A stretch of 64,000 nt of DNA from DASXRU01 sp034665305 (lineage in GTDB: Bacteria; Acidobacteriota; Blastocatellia; Pyrinomonadales; Pyrinomonadaceae). The notes below the pieces were generated by a model that saw only the letters and a program-made list of their open reading frames with translations, was not told where the DNA came from and searched no databases. The translations under genes were made by a program, and so were the position numbers. Position 1 is the first letter of the stretch. Each line of letters begins with the position of its first letter. Of this stretch, positions 50,653 through 59,757 are shown piece after piece. Location: NCBI GenBank assembly GCA_034665305.1, contig JAXDFZ010000024.1:471939-535938 (forward strand), in the 5' to 3' direction.

Positions 50653-53517
50653 TCAGCGTTTTGGCGGTCCGACTTCAATCTCCCACAGTCCGACTGTGTG
50701 AGCCTTGTCGAGGCTACTGCTGGCCAAAAACATGCTGTCATTGTTCGGAAGATACCGGGCCTGGATTTGATGCTTACCGTCCCTAAGGCTCTGCGTCTTC
50801 CACGTTGCGCGGCCGTTCGAGTCGAGCCTGACCGGTATCCCTGCCTTTTCTCCATCAAGCATGAATTGGACGGTCCCCGTTGGTGTGCCTCTCTCTCCCA
50901 AGGCGTTTTGCGCCACGTTGGCCATGAACGTCACCGCTTCTCCAGCTTGCGAGAAATCCTTGTCGTTAATGACCGTGATCCTGGTCGAGCCCCGCCGAAT
51001 TTGCTGTGCCAGTGTGTAAGTCTTCGCGAAGCCCGCTTCGCCGGTGACCGCCACATCAAACACGCAGTTAGCTTTCGTGTTCTTGTCGCTGATCGCACTG
51101 CAGAGCTGCTGCGCAATTCCTGGTTCGATGGGCTTCACCGGAGGTTGTTGCGGGAGGACGCAGGCCCCGCTCTCCTGCGGCCAACTGCGCATCGTAAAGG
51201 TCGCCGTCGAGGTGCCCAGCGCATAGTCGAAGAGACTCGTCGCATTGGTAACCCGCCAGGCATCCGCGAACGTCTGATTAAGGTCGACGAAGCGTTGATG
51301 TAAGGATGACGGCATCGCTCCCAGGGACGTGCCGTTTGGAAGTGCCGGCAACCAATTGCCAGCCGCGAGGGCGCCCATTATTCCGGCCTCGGCTCGCGTG
51401 TGGAGGACGCTCACGGTGAGATACCACTTACTCTGGCTCGCCCACCAGCCCGGTGTCACGATCAAAACGGTGCCGTCCGGAAAATCTATCTCAATGCCGC
51501 CGCCGGCCGAGGATACGACGCGGCCATCGTTCCCGAGATTGAATCCGCTTGCGCTCGGTGTCACCAGAACACCGTCCACGCGAAGCTGAAGACCGTTGGG
51601 ATCCGGGACTCCATTCAGGTTCGGCTGGAAGGTGACGCGGTGATTATTCACGCGCGCCGCAATGGCAGTATTAAGACTCACGCAGCTGCCCCACGCCGCA
51701 ACCGGCGTTTGACGCGTCTGGATTTCCAGGGCCGCGTCGCGCAAGGTGACGAATTCGCCCGCACTCTGAAAGTCATAGCGAACGGCGCTTACCGTTGTGA
51801 TGTGCGGGTCGCCATCATTGACCCCGTCGTCCAGCGATCCCCAATGCAGCAACTCGTTGGGTGAGCCTGGGCCCGGATTGATGATGCCGGCCCATCCCGG
51901 CGTTGTCGTCAGATCGTTGCTGAATGTGTGGACATAGCTCCATACATTCGCAGGGCTTGCCAAAGGTTGGGTTTGAAGGTAGAGGGCCGCGACTCCTGCC
52001 ATGTGCGGTGCGGCCATCGACGTGCCCGATAGGGTGTTCGTGGCGGTATTATTTGCCTTCGAAGCCGACAGGATTCCCACTCCTGGCGCAAAGACGTCGA
52101 GGCACTGGCCCCAGTTCGAGAAACTCGCGCGGGTGTCGTTGGTCGGGTCTATCGCGCCGACCGTGATGGCTGTAGGAACCAGTGCCGGGGAAACGGTACA
52201 AGCGTCTGCGTTGCTGTTTCCTGCAGCGATCACGTAGGTGACTCCCGACGCGATCGAGTTGGTCACAGCGGTGTTGGCCGTCGGCAACGATATTCCTGGT
52301 TGTCCGCCGAGGCTCATATTAGCCACAGCCGGTTGTCCTGCCGGACGATTACTCGTTACCCAATCGACGCCCGCAGCAACGCCAGATTCCGAACCATTCC
52401 CGTAGCAATCGAGGACTCGTACTCGGTGTAGCAACACGTCCTTAGCGATGCCGTAGGTTGACCCGCCGATTGTTCCTGCTACGTGCGTTCCATGACCGTG
52501 GCAGTCCTGACCGTTACCGCCAAATGCGTCGAAAAATGTTCCGGAGGCCCGACCGCCGAATTCGTTGTGCGAGGTTAGAATCCCCGTGTCTATAACATAC
52601 GCATGCACACCGGCGCCGGTCTCGCTGTAGGTGTACCGGCTATCCAGTGGCGGTGCCGGAAAAACCCCCAGGAGGCGCTCGCTGGTTCGGTCCAGGCCCG
52701 TGGGCGGACTGGTCTGAAGCGTGTTGAGCGACACTTTCTGGTCAGCCTCAACATAAGCCACTCCGTTCACGCCGCGCACAGCTTGTAGAGCATTCGCCGG
52801 CAGAGTCGCGCTGAACCCGAGCAGAGCCGAGGTGTACCTGAATCCGATTTTGCCGCCGAGGCTAGCGACGGTTCTTTCTGCGACGAGGACGTCGCTGCGC
52901 GGAGTGCCGGGTCTGAAGATAACCATGTATTGCCCGGGGATGACGGTCGATGTGTTTTCGTTAATCACCGGAGCCAACTTGGTCTCACAGGCGAAGCTAA
53001 GCTTGACCAGGACAAACTCGCCCGGTTGCCAGTCAAGATTTTTGTTGCCAGGGGCAATCTGGACCGTGACAGTGTGTGGTCCGAACGTCGCTGCGGCGAC
53101 CACGTTGAATTGGGCGGCTGGTTTATTGGTGGTAACGCTTATGCCGCTAATGGATGCCGGCGGGCAGCCCGGAAGTTGCGGGTCGAGGCTGCTAAAGGTG
53201 AAGTATGACCCCATCCCGTAAGTTGCGGGTTGTTGCAGGAAGTCAATGCGAATGGTATTGCTCCCGAAGTCCATGCTCCATCTGGGTGATGGCCCGGGTG
53301 ATCCGAGAGAGGGCCCTGCGGCCGGCAGTTCAATTCCTGAGCCCACAACGTTATTGATCGGCCCCGGACCTAGATTGAATCGGGTTCCCACAGTATCGCC
53401 AACCAGAGACGCGTTGGCACAATTGCATCCGCCCGATTGAGCCCGGGAAGAGGCGGTGACGGCTATGACCAGCAACATCGTGAACAGGGGTACGGCTAAA
53501 TTCATTTTGCGAAACAT
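50653..53517 (-). CDS. Secreted subtilisin-like serine protease with vWD-like and Ig-like domains
   Basis: The protein has 954 residues from ATG 53517, after AAGGAG. A signal peptide (LAVPLFTMLLVIAVTASSRA) leads into a beta domain, then an I9-like propeptide (GQYMVIFRPGTPRSDVLVAE) and the S8 domain with its triad: Asp in AYVIDTGILTSHNEF, His in CHGHGTHVAGTIGG and Ser in LSGTSMAAPHMAGVAAL. A vWD-like segment follows (DGDPHITTVSAVRYDFQSAG), and the C-terminus has an Ig-like domain (AGEAVTFMANVAQNALGERG, GTVQFMLDGEK). It is probably exported and self-processed. It carries the shared promoter motif. Confidence 0.9.
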   Translation of the reverse strand: MFRKMNLAVPLFTMLLVIAVTASSRAQSGGCNCANASLVGDTVGTRFNLGPGPINNVVGSGIELPAAGPSLGSPGPSPRWSMDFGSNTIRIDFLQQPATYGMGSYFTFSSLDPQLPGCPPASISGISVTTNKPAAQFNVVAAATFGPHTVTVQIAPGNKNLDWQPGEFVLVKLSFACETKLAPVINENTSTVIPGQYMVIFRPGTPRSDVLVAERTVASLGGKIGFRYTSALLGFSATLPANALQAVRGVNGVAYVEADQKVSLNTLQTSPPTGLDRTSERLLGVFPAPPLDSRYTYSETGAGVHAYVIDTGILTSHNEFGGRASGTFFDAFGGNGQDCHGHGTHVAGTIGGSTYGIAKDVLLHRVRVLDCYGNGSESGVAAGVDWVTSNRPAGQPAVANMSLGGQPGISLPTANTAVTNSIASGVTYVIAAGNSNADACTVSPALVPTAITVGAIDPTNDTRASFSNWGQCLDVFAPGVGILSASKANNTATNTLSGTSMAAPHMAGVAALYLQTQPLASPANVWSYVHTFSNDLTTTPGWAGIINPGPGSPNELLHWGSLDDGVNDGDPHITTVSAVRYDFQSAGEFVTLRDAALEIQTRQTPVAAWGSCVSLNTAIAARVNNHRVTFQPNLNGVPDPNGLQLRVDGVLVTPSASGFNLGNDGRVVSSAGGGIEIDFPDGTVLIVTPGWWASQSKWYLTVSVLHTRAEAGIMGALAAGNWLPALPNGTSLGAMPSSLHQRFVDLNQTFADAWRVTNATSLFDYALGTSTATFTMRSWPQESGACVLPQQPPVKPIEPGIAQQLCSAISDKNTKANCVFDVAVTGEAGFAKTYTLAQQIRRGSTRITVINDKDFSQAGEAVTFMANVAQNALGERGTPTGTVQFMLDGEKAGIPVRLDSNGRATWKTQSLRDGKHQIQARYLPNNDSMFLASSSLDKAHTVGLWEIEVGPPKR

Positions 53518-53579
53518 TACGTCTTCTCCTTGAGACAAGATTTGCACCAAGCCTGATTGTGAGGCGGTGTGCTCACCTG

Positions 53580-53610
53580 TAAGTGACTTCTCCGGGAGAA
53601 ACGTAACGCT
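53580..53610 (-). promoter_or_regulatory. Putative ECF promoter motif upstream of the subtilase
   Basis: Minus strand: AGCGTTACGTTTCTCCCGGA, then GAAGTCACTTA. The core, spacing and near-palindrome TTCTCCCGGAGAA agree with the copy at 50368-50399. It lies about 63 bases from the ATG. The remainder of the divergent gap up to 53826 shows no other clear element. Confidence 0.6.
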
Positions 53611-53826
53611 CCTAAATTTTTCTCAGGTCCTTCTTATGGTTCGGGTTTTGCAGCATCGTGTTTTTGAAGCGAATTGATTGAGAATGTCGAGAACAGCGTT
53701 TTTGCTTCGGATGGCCAAAGGACGGACCACAGCCTGCCGACGGTGCGAAATGTTTTCAGTGAAAACCTCATACGGGTTAGAAGCAAAGTTCGCGACTCAC
53801 ATCCTGACTTAAGCGAGGAAAAAACT

Positions 53827-55386
53827 ATGGCTCGCCCTGATAACTTCTTCAGAACGCTGAATGGAATTCCCGTGCACTATGACCGCCCACCGGTCGCGCC
53901 CTATGGTTCGCGTGGCGTTGCGTATGATTTTCATGGAACCAACGAGTTAGAAAGCAAGTTAGACGCATGTTTCGCCGAACTTGAGCAGGTCTGTCCCCTG
54001 GGCCGGCCGGAGGTGCTTACCTCCGGAGGAGCGTGGGTAGACAAACCCGGATTTCACGGGAGTGGCGAAGCCTTGGACCTGGACGGAATACACTGGGCGA
54101 ATAAGGCGTTCGTGACGCTGAACTTTCCGACAGACCGTCGCTTTTATCTCGGCATAGAGGCAGTGCTGCGAAAGCACTTTCCGACGGTCCTCAACTACTA
54201 TTTCAACGCGGCCCACCACGATCACCTTCATCTCGATCTTGGCGGGCAGATCGCCTTCAATCGGGTGCGCAGCAAGATCCTGTTCCTACAGGCTGCGCTA
54301 ACGTACGTCCTGGAAATACCCGTAGCTATTGACGGCGGTTGGGGCCCGGAAACGTCAGGCGGCATTACACGCGCGCTGACTGAGTTAAACATCAGCGGGC
54401 AGTTGGAAAATCTCGACACCTGGCGACAATTTCTGGCTGCTGTTTCGCAACGCGCCTTCAGTGACACTGCAATGCCACTTACCACCGGGAAGACGGTGAC
54501 GGTTCGGAAGCAGACCGCCGGCAACGCGAAGAAATGGTTTGCCACCATTGATGACGAGCCGGAATTCTTCGTCGGACGCGAAGCTTCCTACCCACCTCAG
54601 GGCGGCAAAGGGCTGTCCGGTTACGAAGGCATGAAATACAAGCCGGAGGACTATCGCGCAGAGTATGGTTTCTGGGCTGACTTTATTCTTCCGACTGCAT
54701 TCTGTGAGAGTGAACAGGGATTCTTCAACGCGCTCAACACCTGGGACAAAGCATATTTCACCTTTGGGTTTATGCAATTTGGCGCGCACGTTTTCAATGG
54801 CGACTTTGCGAAGTACTTTCGCGGACTCCTTGCCCTACCGGAAGCGGCCGCCTATTTTCCCAATCTGGAATTAAAAGACAACCGGGTCCACCAACGAGTC
54901 AATGGCAATCTGGTAAATCTCGAGACGAATACCGATCCGACAAAACTGGCGAAGTATCTGAACCCGGATTTTCAGGTGGTAGAACCGGTGGAAGCGGAGA
55001 ACGCCGCACGGCTCATTCATTGGTCCAACAATTCACTGGCTAGTCGGAAGTTGCAAGTTGCGGTTTCAATCGAATTTTTCCGGCAAACCCTCACCGATCA
55101 TGCGGTCGTTTTCTCGCTCGATGGAAAACCCGATAAGGTCTGCCTGGTTATCGCCGACATCTATCACCACGGGCGCGGCGGACAAAAGAAGCAGACTTTG
55201 ATCAAGAATGCGCTGGCCACGAATGGCGACATGGAAAAAGCCTACCGCAATCTATTGACGATCGGGCAGGACAACCACGCACCCCGCATCAATACTTTGA
55301 AGGCCAAGGTGGCGGCAATGATCGCGGCGGGAACACTCGGCAGAATGAAATACGACGCGGCCCAGAGCGACTTTGTCGCGGCATGA
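53827..55386 (+). CDS. Leaderless bifunctional peptidoglycan hydrolase (extensin-like/M15 peptidase plus lysozyme-like domain)
   Basis: The protein has 519 residues from ATG 53827, behind GCGAGGAAAAAA. Residues 20-190 resemble the extensin-like D-Ala-D-Ala peptidase domain: FHGSGEALDLDGIH and HHDHLHLDLGGQ provide the zinc ligands. DGGWGPETSGGITRAL is like a peptidoglycan-binding repeat. Residues 290-400 resemble a lysozyme fold (AFCESEQGFFNALNTWDKAY with candidate catalytic Glu, then FTFGFMQFGAHVF). There is no signal peptide. A related N-terminal lysozyme domain occurs in the 31219 protein. Both proteins recall phage endolysins or injected effectors. Confidence 0.72.
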   Translation: MARPDNFFRTLNGIPVHYDRPPVAPYGSRGVAYDFHGTNELESKLDACFAELEQVCPLGRPEVLTSGGAWVDKPGFHGSGEALDLDGIHWANKAFVTLNFPTDRRFYLGIEAVLRKHFPTVLNYYFNAAHHDHLHLDLGGQIAFNRVRSKILFLQAALTYVLEIPVAIDGGWGPETSGGITRALTELNISGQLENLDTWRQFLAAVSQRAFSDTAMPLTTGKTVTVRKQTAGNAKKWFATIDDEPEFFVGREASYPPQGGKGLSGYEGMKYKPEDYRAEYGFWADFILPTAFCESEQGFFNALNTWDKAYFTFGFMQFGAHVFNGDFAKYFRGLLALPEAAAYFPNLELKDNRVHQRVNGNLVNLETNTDPTKLAKYLNPDFQVVEPVEAENAARLIHWSNNSLASRKLQVAVSIEFFRQTLTDHAVVFSLDGKPDKVCLVIADIYHHGRGGQKKQTLIKNALATNGDMEKAYRNLLTIGQDNHAPRINTLKAKVAAMIAAGTLGRMKYDAAQSDFVAA

Positions 55387-55401
55387 TGCACTCGAGGTCC
55401 C

Positions 55402-56706
55402 TCAAGCACGCGGCGCGTGATTGGGGGCCGGCCGCGACTGGCCCATTAACGCTGACGGACTTTCAATCGGCTCAATCGCGCGCAAGGGCGTAGTTGTTCT
55501 GCGCCGGTTCGATGCCTCAATTACACGGCTAATACTTTGCGCCGAGAAAAACTCCGGAACGGGAACCGTTCCCGCCACGACGCCGAGGAAGCGCGCTATC
55601 TCATCCTGATTACGCTGGAGAGCAGCAAAGAGATGCGCCATCTCCGGAGTAGGTGATTCGAGTTTCGCCAGTTGGCAGGTGAAATCAAACATCGGCAGCA
55701 CCTGTTCATTCCGCTGCTGTTCGTAATTCGCCAGGGCTTCCTCCATTTTATGACGTCCGGAAAACCCTTCATCCAAACTCTCGGCCAGCAATTCGGCGTG
55801 GCTGAAGCTATTCGTAATGCCCTGAGCGGTGATTGGATCCTTGTGATAGGCGGCGTCGCCGACCAGCGCCCAACCCGGGCCAAATGACTTGCGAAGAAAG
55901 TTTGGGATATAACCGGTTCCGGCAAAACGTTCTTCGCGCCGGCCACCGTCTAGTCGTTCGGCGAGGCTTAGCACACTCGCCCTGATCTCACCCAGGAATT
56001 CTGCCTCAACATTTTCTCTGACCCGTTGAAACTCTCCGACGGGCCAAACCACAACAACTAAAGTTAAGCCGTCGTTCGTTTTATCAACCACGATCATCCG
56101 GCCATCACGCGGATAGAGCTCAACGCCGTCAAGTGGGACTCCGCTCCAGTACGAATAATAGTTACAGGTCAACATTCCCCGATCGGCGTGAACCGGAGCC
56201 TGGACCGCACGCGCAACTAATGAGCGGGCGCCGTCGGCGCCGATCACGATGCGGGCCTTTTCGGTAACGACCTGACCTTTCTGGGCCCGTCCGCGTATGC
56301 CGGTGACACCCGTGCCATCCGTCGTGAGTTCCTCGACTGAGAATCGGTCGCGCAGTTCGGCGCCGGCTTCCACAGCGGCGTCCACGAGGATCTTATCCAG
56401 GACACGCCGGCGCGGTGCATACGCTTGCACGCTGTCGCCAGATGGAACCGGACTGCCAAGCAGAGCAAAGGGCCCAACGTCAAATCTAATCGTCTCAGTA
56501 GCCGGACAGTTAGACCCTTGAATTTTTTCGAGCAAGCCCCAACTCTTAAGGCGCGCTATTCCGGGCTGATGTATGTGGTGCGTAGAGATGGTGTCGCTGG
56601 GAAAAGTCGCTTTGTCGAGCAGGAGGACTTTGTAGCCTTTGCGCGCCAGCAGCATCGCCAATGGTGATCCGGCGCATCGCGCGCCAACAATAATTGCGTC
56701 GTACAT
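55402..56706 (-). CDS. FAD-dependent oxidoreductase (geranylgeranyl reductase-like)
   Basis: The protein has 434 residues from ATG 56706. The N-terminal dinucleotide-binding motif DAIIVGARCAGSPLAMLLAR, the GADGARSLVARA block and the FAD-binding LVGDAAYHKDPITAQGI identify a class A flavoprotein monooxygenase/geranylgeranyl reductase-like enzyme. The substrate is unknown. AAAGG lies 7 bases before the ATG. Confidence 0.88.
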   Translation of the reverse strand: MYDAIIVGARCAGSPLAMLLARKGYKVLLLDKATFPSDTISTHHIHQPGIARLKSWGLLEKIQGSNCPATETIRFDVGPFALLGSPVPSGDSVQAYAPRRRVLDKILVDAAVEAGAELRDRFSVEELTTDGTGVTGIRGRAQKGQVVTEKARIVIGADGARSLVARAVQAPVHADRGMLTCNYYSYWSGVPLDGVELYPRDGRMIVVDKTNDGLTLVVVVWPVGEFQRVRENVEAEFLGEIRASVLSLAERLDGGRREERFAGTGYIPNFLRKSFGPGWALVGDAAYHKDPITAQGITNSFSHAELLAESLDEGFSGRHKMEEALANYEQQRNEQVLPMFDFTCQLAKLESPTPEMAHLFAALQRNQDEIARFLGVVAGTVPVPEFFSAQSISRVIEASNRRRTTTPLRAIEPIESPSALMGQSRPAPNHAPRA

Positions 56707-56875
56707 GTTCAACCTTTCGCCAAACGAATTGAAATTCCTCTCGCTGTTAGGTAACGCGCAATTTAGAAGGGAATCGGGTCACTCGCAGGCGTGAAAGGTA
56801 AAAGATTAGGTGGTAAGTTGTATGAAACCGACAGCCCAATATACTCTCTGTCGCATTGCAGCCTCAGGATCTTTT

Positions 56876-58132
56876 ATGAAAACAATAGTTTCCGCCCTCG
56901 CTTGTTTAGTTTTCAGTTGCCTATCTGTCATAACGATTTCCGCGCAGGAGCCAGGCGCGGCGCCCGCCGCCCCACTCACCAAAGAACAGTGGCGGCAGGA
57001 TTTGCAATATCTCGCCAAAGAGTTGCCGCGGCGGCACAAAAACGCTTTTCACACTGTCTCCAAGGATCAATTTCAACAGGCCGTGGCAGCACTGGATGCG
57101 GCGGTGCCTTCATTGGCAGAGCATGAGATCTTGATTGGTTTGCGTCGCATCGTCGCGATGGTCGGCGACGCACACACAGCCCTGGCGCCGCCGGAAAACT
57201 TCCATCGCTATCCTCTGACGTTGTACCGGTTCGGGGACGACCTGCGAGTGCTCAGAACAACTTCAAACTACCAGAAGGCGCTTGGCGCGCGCGTACTTGG
57301 TATCGGTTCGTTCAGCATCGCCGAGGCCTCCGCGAGGATAGACACACTGGTTCCGCACGAAACCGATCAGTTCGTGCGGGGCTCCGACGTCAGCCTGATG
57401 CCGCTTGCCGAAGTTCTCCAGGCACTGAAAATCGTGCCGGAACTGCAACACGCGCAGTGGACTTTCGCGAATTCGACCGGGGAGCGTTTCACTTTAGAAC
57501 TGGAGGCCGTACCGCAGGACGCAAAGATAGAGTGGTTATCGACCCTCAAAGCCGTGCCTCTCTACCGCGAGCGTCTGAATGAGTTGATGTGGTTCAAGCC
57601 GCTGCCTGATTCTCAAACTGTCTATCTCAACCTCAGGGTCTACCCTGATGCCGGCACGTTCAAACGTGTGGCTGAAGATTTTTGGAAACAGGTCGATAGC
57701 TCACAGCCAAAGCGTTTGGTGATAGACGTTCGCCAAAGCTTTGGCGGAGACTTTACGCGGTTCCAGGCGCACTTGCTGAAAGAGCTCAAACAGCGCAAGA
57801 CCTTTCAGCAACCGGGAAGTCTGTACGTGATCATCGGGCGCAGCACAGTTTCAGCGGCAATGGTGAATGCCATTGAATTGAGAAAAGATCTAAATGCGAT
57901 CCTGGTGGGCGAACCGAGCGGTTCGAAGCCAAACAACTACTCGGAAAATGATCACCTGACCTTGCCCAACTCCCGGTTGCAGGTTTCGTATTCAACTCGA
58001 TACTACAAGCTCCAGGATCAGGACACGCCCGCCTTAATGCCCGACAAGTTAATCGAGCCTTCGTGGGAAACGTATCCGTCGGGGCGCGACCCGGTGATGG
58101 AATGGATACTGGCGCAGCCGCTGAGTAAATAG
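56876..58132 (+). CDS. Exported S41-family peptidase-like protein
   Basis: The protein has 418 residues from ATG 56876, set by CAGGA upstream and the signal peptide IVSALACLVFSCLSVITISA. The S41/tail-specific core is present: IGLRRIVAMVGDAHTALAPP, VIDVRQSFGGDFTRFQAHLL, and IIGRSTVSAAMVNAIELRK followed by GEPSGSKPN. Unlike the 14057 protein, a Ser is found at the expected nucleophile region (STVSAAM). The gene is isolated between the flavoprotein and a repeat. Confidence 0.82.
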   Translation: MKTIVSALACLVFSCLSVITISAQEPGAAPAAPLTKEQWRQDLQYLAKELPRRHKNAFHTVSKDQFQQAVAALDAAVPSLAEHEILIGLRRIVAMVGDAHTALAPPENFHRYPLTLYRFGDDLRVLRTTSNYQKALGARVLGIGSFSIAEASARIDTLVPHETDQFVRGSDVSLMPLAEVLQALKIVPELQHAQWTFANSTGERFTLELEAVPQDAKIEWLSTLKAVPLYRERLNELMWFKPLPDSQTVYLNLRVYPDAGTFKRVAEDFWKQVDSSQPKRLVIDVRQSFGGDFTRFQAHLLKELKQRKTFQQPGSLYVIIGRSTVSAAMVNAIELRKDLNAILVGEPSGSKPNNYSENDHLTLPNSRLQVSYSTRYYKLQDQDTPALMPDKLIEPSWETYPSGRDPVMEWILAQPLSK

Positions 58133-58155
58133 CTTCCACCTGATGGGGTTAGGAA

Positions 58156-58240
58156 GCAAGCTGAAGCTTGAACTCTATTCGCCTGTCACGCGTTGAAGCT
58201 TTGAACTCTACAAGTGCATGGAGTTCAAACTTTAGTTTGC
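58156..58240. repeat. Inverted repeat R7, copy 2
   Basis: GCAAGCTGAAGCTTGAACTC (58156-58176) pairs with GGAGTTCAAACTTTAGTTTG plus C (58220-58240), with three mismatches. A longer frame back to 58168 for the next gene would be encoded by this repeat, so it is not used. Confidence 0.65.
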
Positions 58241-58269
58241 ACCGGTCGCCATCACGTGCGATCTCAATT

Positions 58270-58818
58270 ATGAACAACGAAGAGCTCAAAACCGAGGCCG
58301 ACCAGCTCATGCAACGGTGCGGTCTGGCGGAGTTATTAGGCAGCTACGAAGAGTGGTTTGTCGGCGGCAGCTATAACTACGACCTCATGTGCTGGCGTGA
58401 CCTGGACGTTTACGTTCTCGATCCACATACTGATTTGAAAGCATGCTTTGACGTGGGCTATGAGCTGACGCGCCGGCTTGCGGCTACGAAAGCTCGCTTC
58501 ACGAATAATCTGGGGAGCGAACCGAACGGCCTCTATTGGGGAATCAAGTTAGGCGATGAGCGACGCGGCGCCTGGAAGCTGGACGTTTGGTTTCTGGACT
58601 CTCAGTGGTATGAACATCACGCGAATTATTGTTCGGTGATGCGCACAAAGTTAACGCCCAAACACACCGCAGCAATCCTCGAAATCAAAAAGGCATACTG
58701 GCAGCGCCCTGAATACCGCGACACTATTACCAGCGATCTTATCTACCGTGCGGTACTTGATGAGGGCGTGGGTACCTGCGATGATTTCCAACGATCGCTC
58801 ACAGACCGGGATATTTGA
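58270..58818 (+). CDS. Nucleotidyltransferase-fold protein
   Basis: The protein has 182 residues. VGGSYNYDLMCWRDLDVYVL has the GS...D-x-D pattern of the MNT/polymerase-beta-like fold, and KLDVWFLDSQW supplies a third acidic strand. TPKHTAAILEIKKAYW and a C-terminal helix follow. It could be an aminoglycoside nucleotidyltransferase-like enzyme of unknown target. ATG 58270 was chosen because upstream residues would be repeat-encoded. Confidence 0.65.
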   Translation: MNNEELKTEADQLMQRCGLAELLGSYEEWFVGGSYNYDLMCWRDLDVYVLDPHTDLKACFDVGYELTRRLAATKARFTNNLGSEPNGLYWGIKLGDERRGAWKLDVWFLDSQWYEHHANYCSVMRTKLTPKHTAAILEIKKAYWQRPEYRDTITSDLIYRAVLDEGVGTCDDFQRSLTDRDI

Positions 58819-58827
58819 GGTGAAGAA

Positions 58828-59466
58828 ATGAAGAGTGTCGCTGTTCTCCTTTTACTGATCTGTTGTACCTCGCTGAAGGCCCAGGAACCCACCCCTGCAG
58901 ACCCTTTCGGGTTAAGGGCGTTTGGTTTCAAGGAAAAGTTGGAGAACCGACCTCTCGTAACACCTGCACGGGAACCTGCGGACGCCCGATCATGCGGAAC
59001 TGGAGTTTACATGAGGGAGGAGCCGGTGACGGTCAATAAGAAAGTCGTGAACGTGAGAGTCGTCTTGGTTTACTTTTCCCCTGATCCCTCCACTTTGCCT
59101 ATCTTAAAAAAACGCGCTGACCAGATGGCCGGGGCCTCCGGACCCGCGTTGCTGGACCTACCTCCCGGCACATCCTCTATATCGTTTTTGTGGCCCACCA
59201 AACTTAGAAGCTATCAGGGCGTACTGCTTACCAGGGCGGATTACGTAGACGCCAAACTGATTCAGACGAAGTTGAGTTTTTCGGCCAAACTCGATGTACA
59301 GGAAGGCGACCCACTTTCGATCCTTTGGAGATTCGATCACCCGCATGCCGGCGCGCCGGCTCCGGAAATACTGGGTAACAGCGACTCGCTCCGAATAGAC
59401 GCCGAACCCGTGCTCTTCAGATTGCATATACCTCGCGGCGCCAAGAAATGCATTGAAGGAAAATGA
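58828..59466 (+). CDS. Exported protein of unknown function
   Basis: The protein has 212 residues. The signal peptide is MKSVAVLLLLICCTSLKAQ. The mature part has beta-rich stretches (VVNVRVVLVYFSPDPSTLPI, GTSSISFLWPTKLRSYQGVL, EPVLFRLHIPRGAKKCIEG) and no recognised domain. GAGGTGAAG precedes the ATG. It follows the nucleotidyltransferase-fold gene by 9 bases and may be cotranscribed with it. Confidence 0.65.
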   Translation: MKSVAVLLLLICCTSLKAQEPTPADPFGLRAFGFKEKLENRPLVTPAREPADARSCGTGVYMREEPVTVNKKVVNVRVVLVYFSPDPSTLPILKKRADQMAGASGPALLDLPPGTSSISFLWPTKLRSYQGVLLTRADYVDAKLIQTKLSFSAKLDVQEGDPLSILWRFDHPHAGAPAPEILGNSDSLRIDAEPVLFRLHIPRGAKKCIEGK

Positions 59467-59473
59467 GGAAACT

Positions 59474-59740
59474 ATGGGAATGCTTCAATTGTCGCCGGCG
59501 CCTGTCGCCAAAGCCGAGATGCTAATCCGCAAGTCCGCAGTACGCGGCAGACGATGGGTGGATCGTTGAGCGAAGCGCTTACCGTTCTCCTTCATACGAG
59601 GGGCTGTCCAAACAACCCACGTTGAAAGATACGCTGACAAGGCCACCTACGATGCGGCAGTCAATGACAAGCAGTTTGAATTTGGGAAACTCAAATACCT
59701 AAGCGCCATCAGCTGGTTCAAGAGCTACATGAAAAAGTGA
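59474..59740 (+). pseudogene. Short gene interrupted by an in-frame TGA
   Basis: From ATG 59474, behind ATGAGGAA, the frame reads 31 residues (MGMLQLSPAPVAKAEMLIRK...) to TGA at 59567. It then stays open in the same frame for 56 more codons, ending KLKYLSAISWFKSYMKK at 59740. The second part (ADKATYDAAVNDKQFEFGKL) looks protein-like. Either a decayed gene or two unrelated short frames; I do not recognise the family. Confidence 0.4.
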
Positions 59741-59757
59741 AAAACAGCTATTGGCTT

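Noticed and set aside
58168..58269. N-terminal extension of the nucleotidyltransferase-fold protein
   Set aside because: It is encoded by repeat R7; the internal ATG at 58270 begins the plausible protein.
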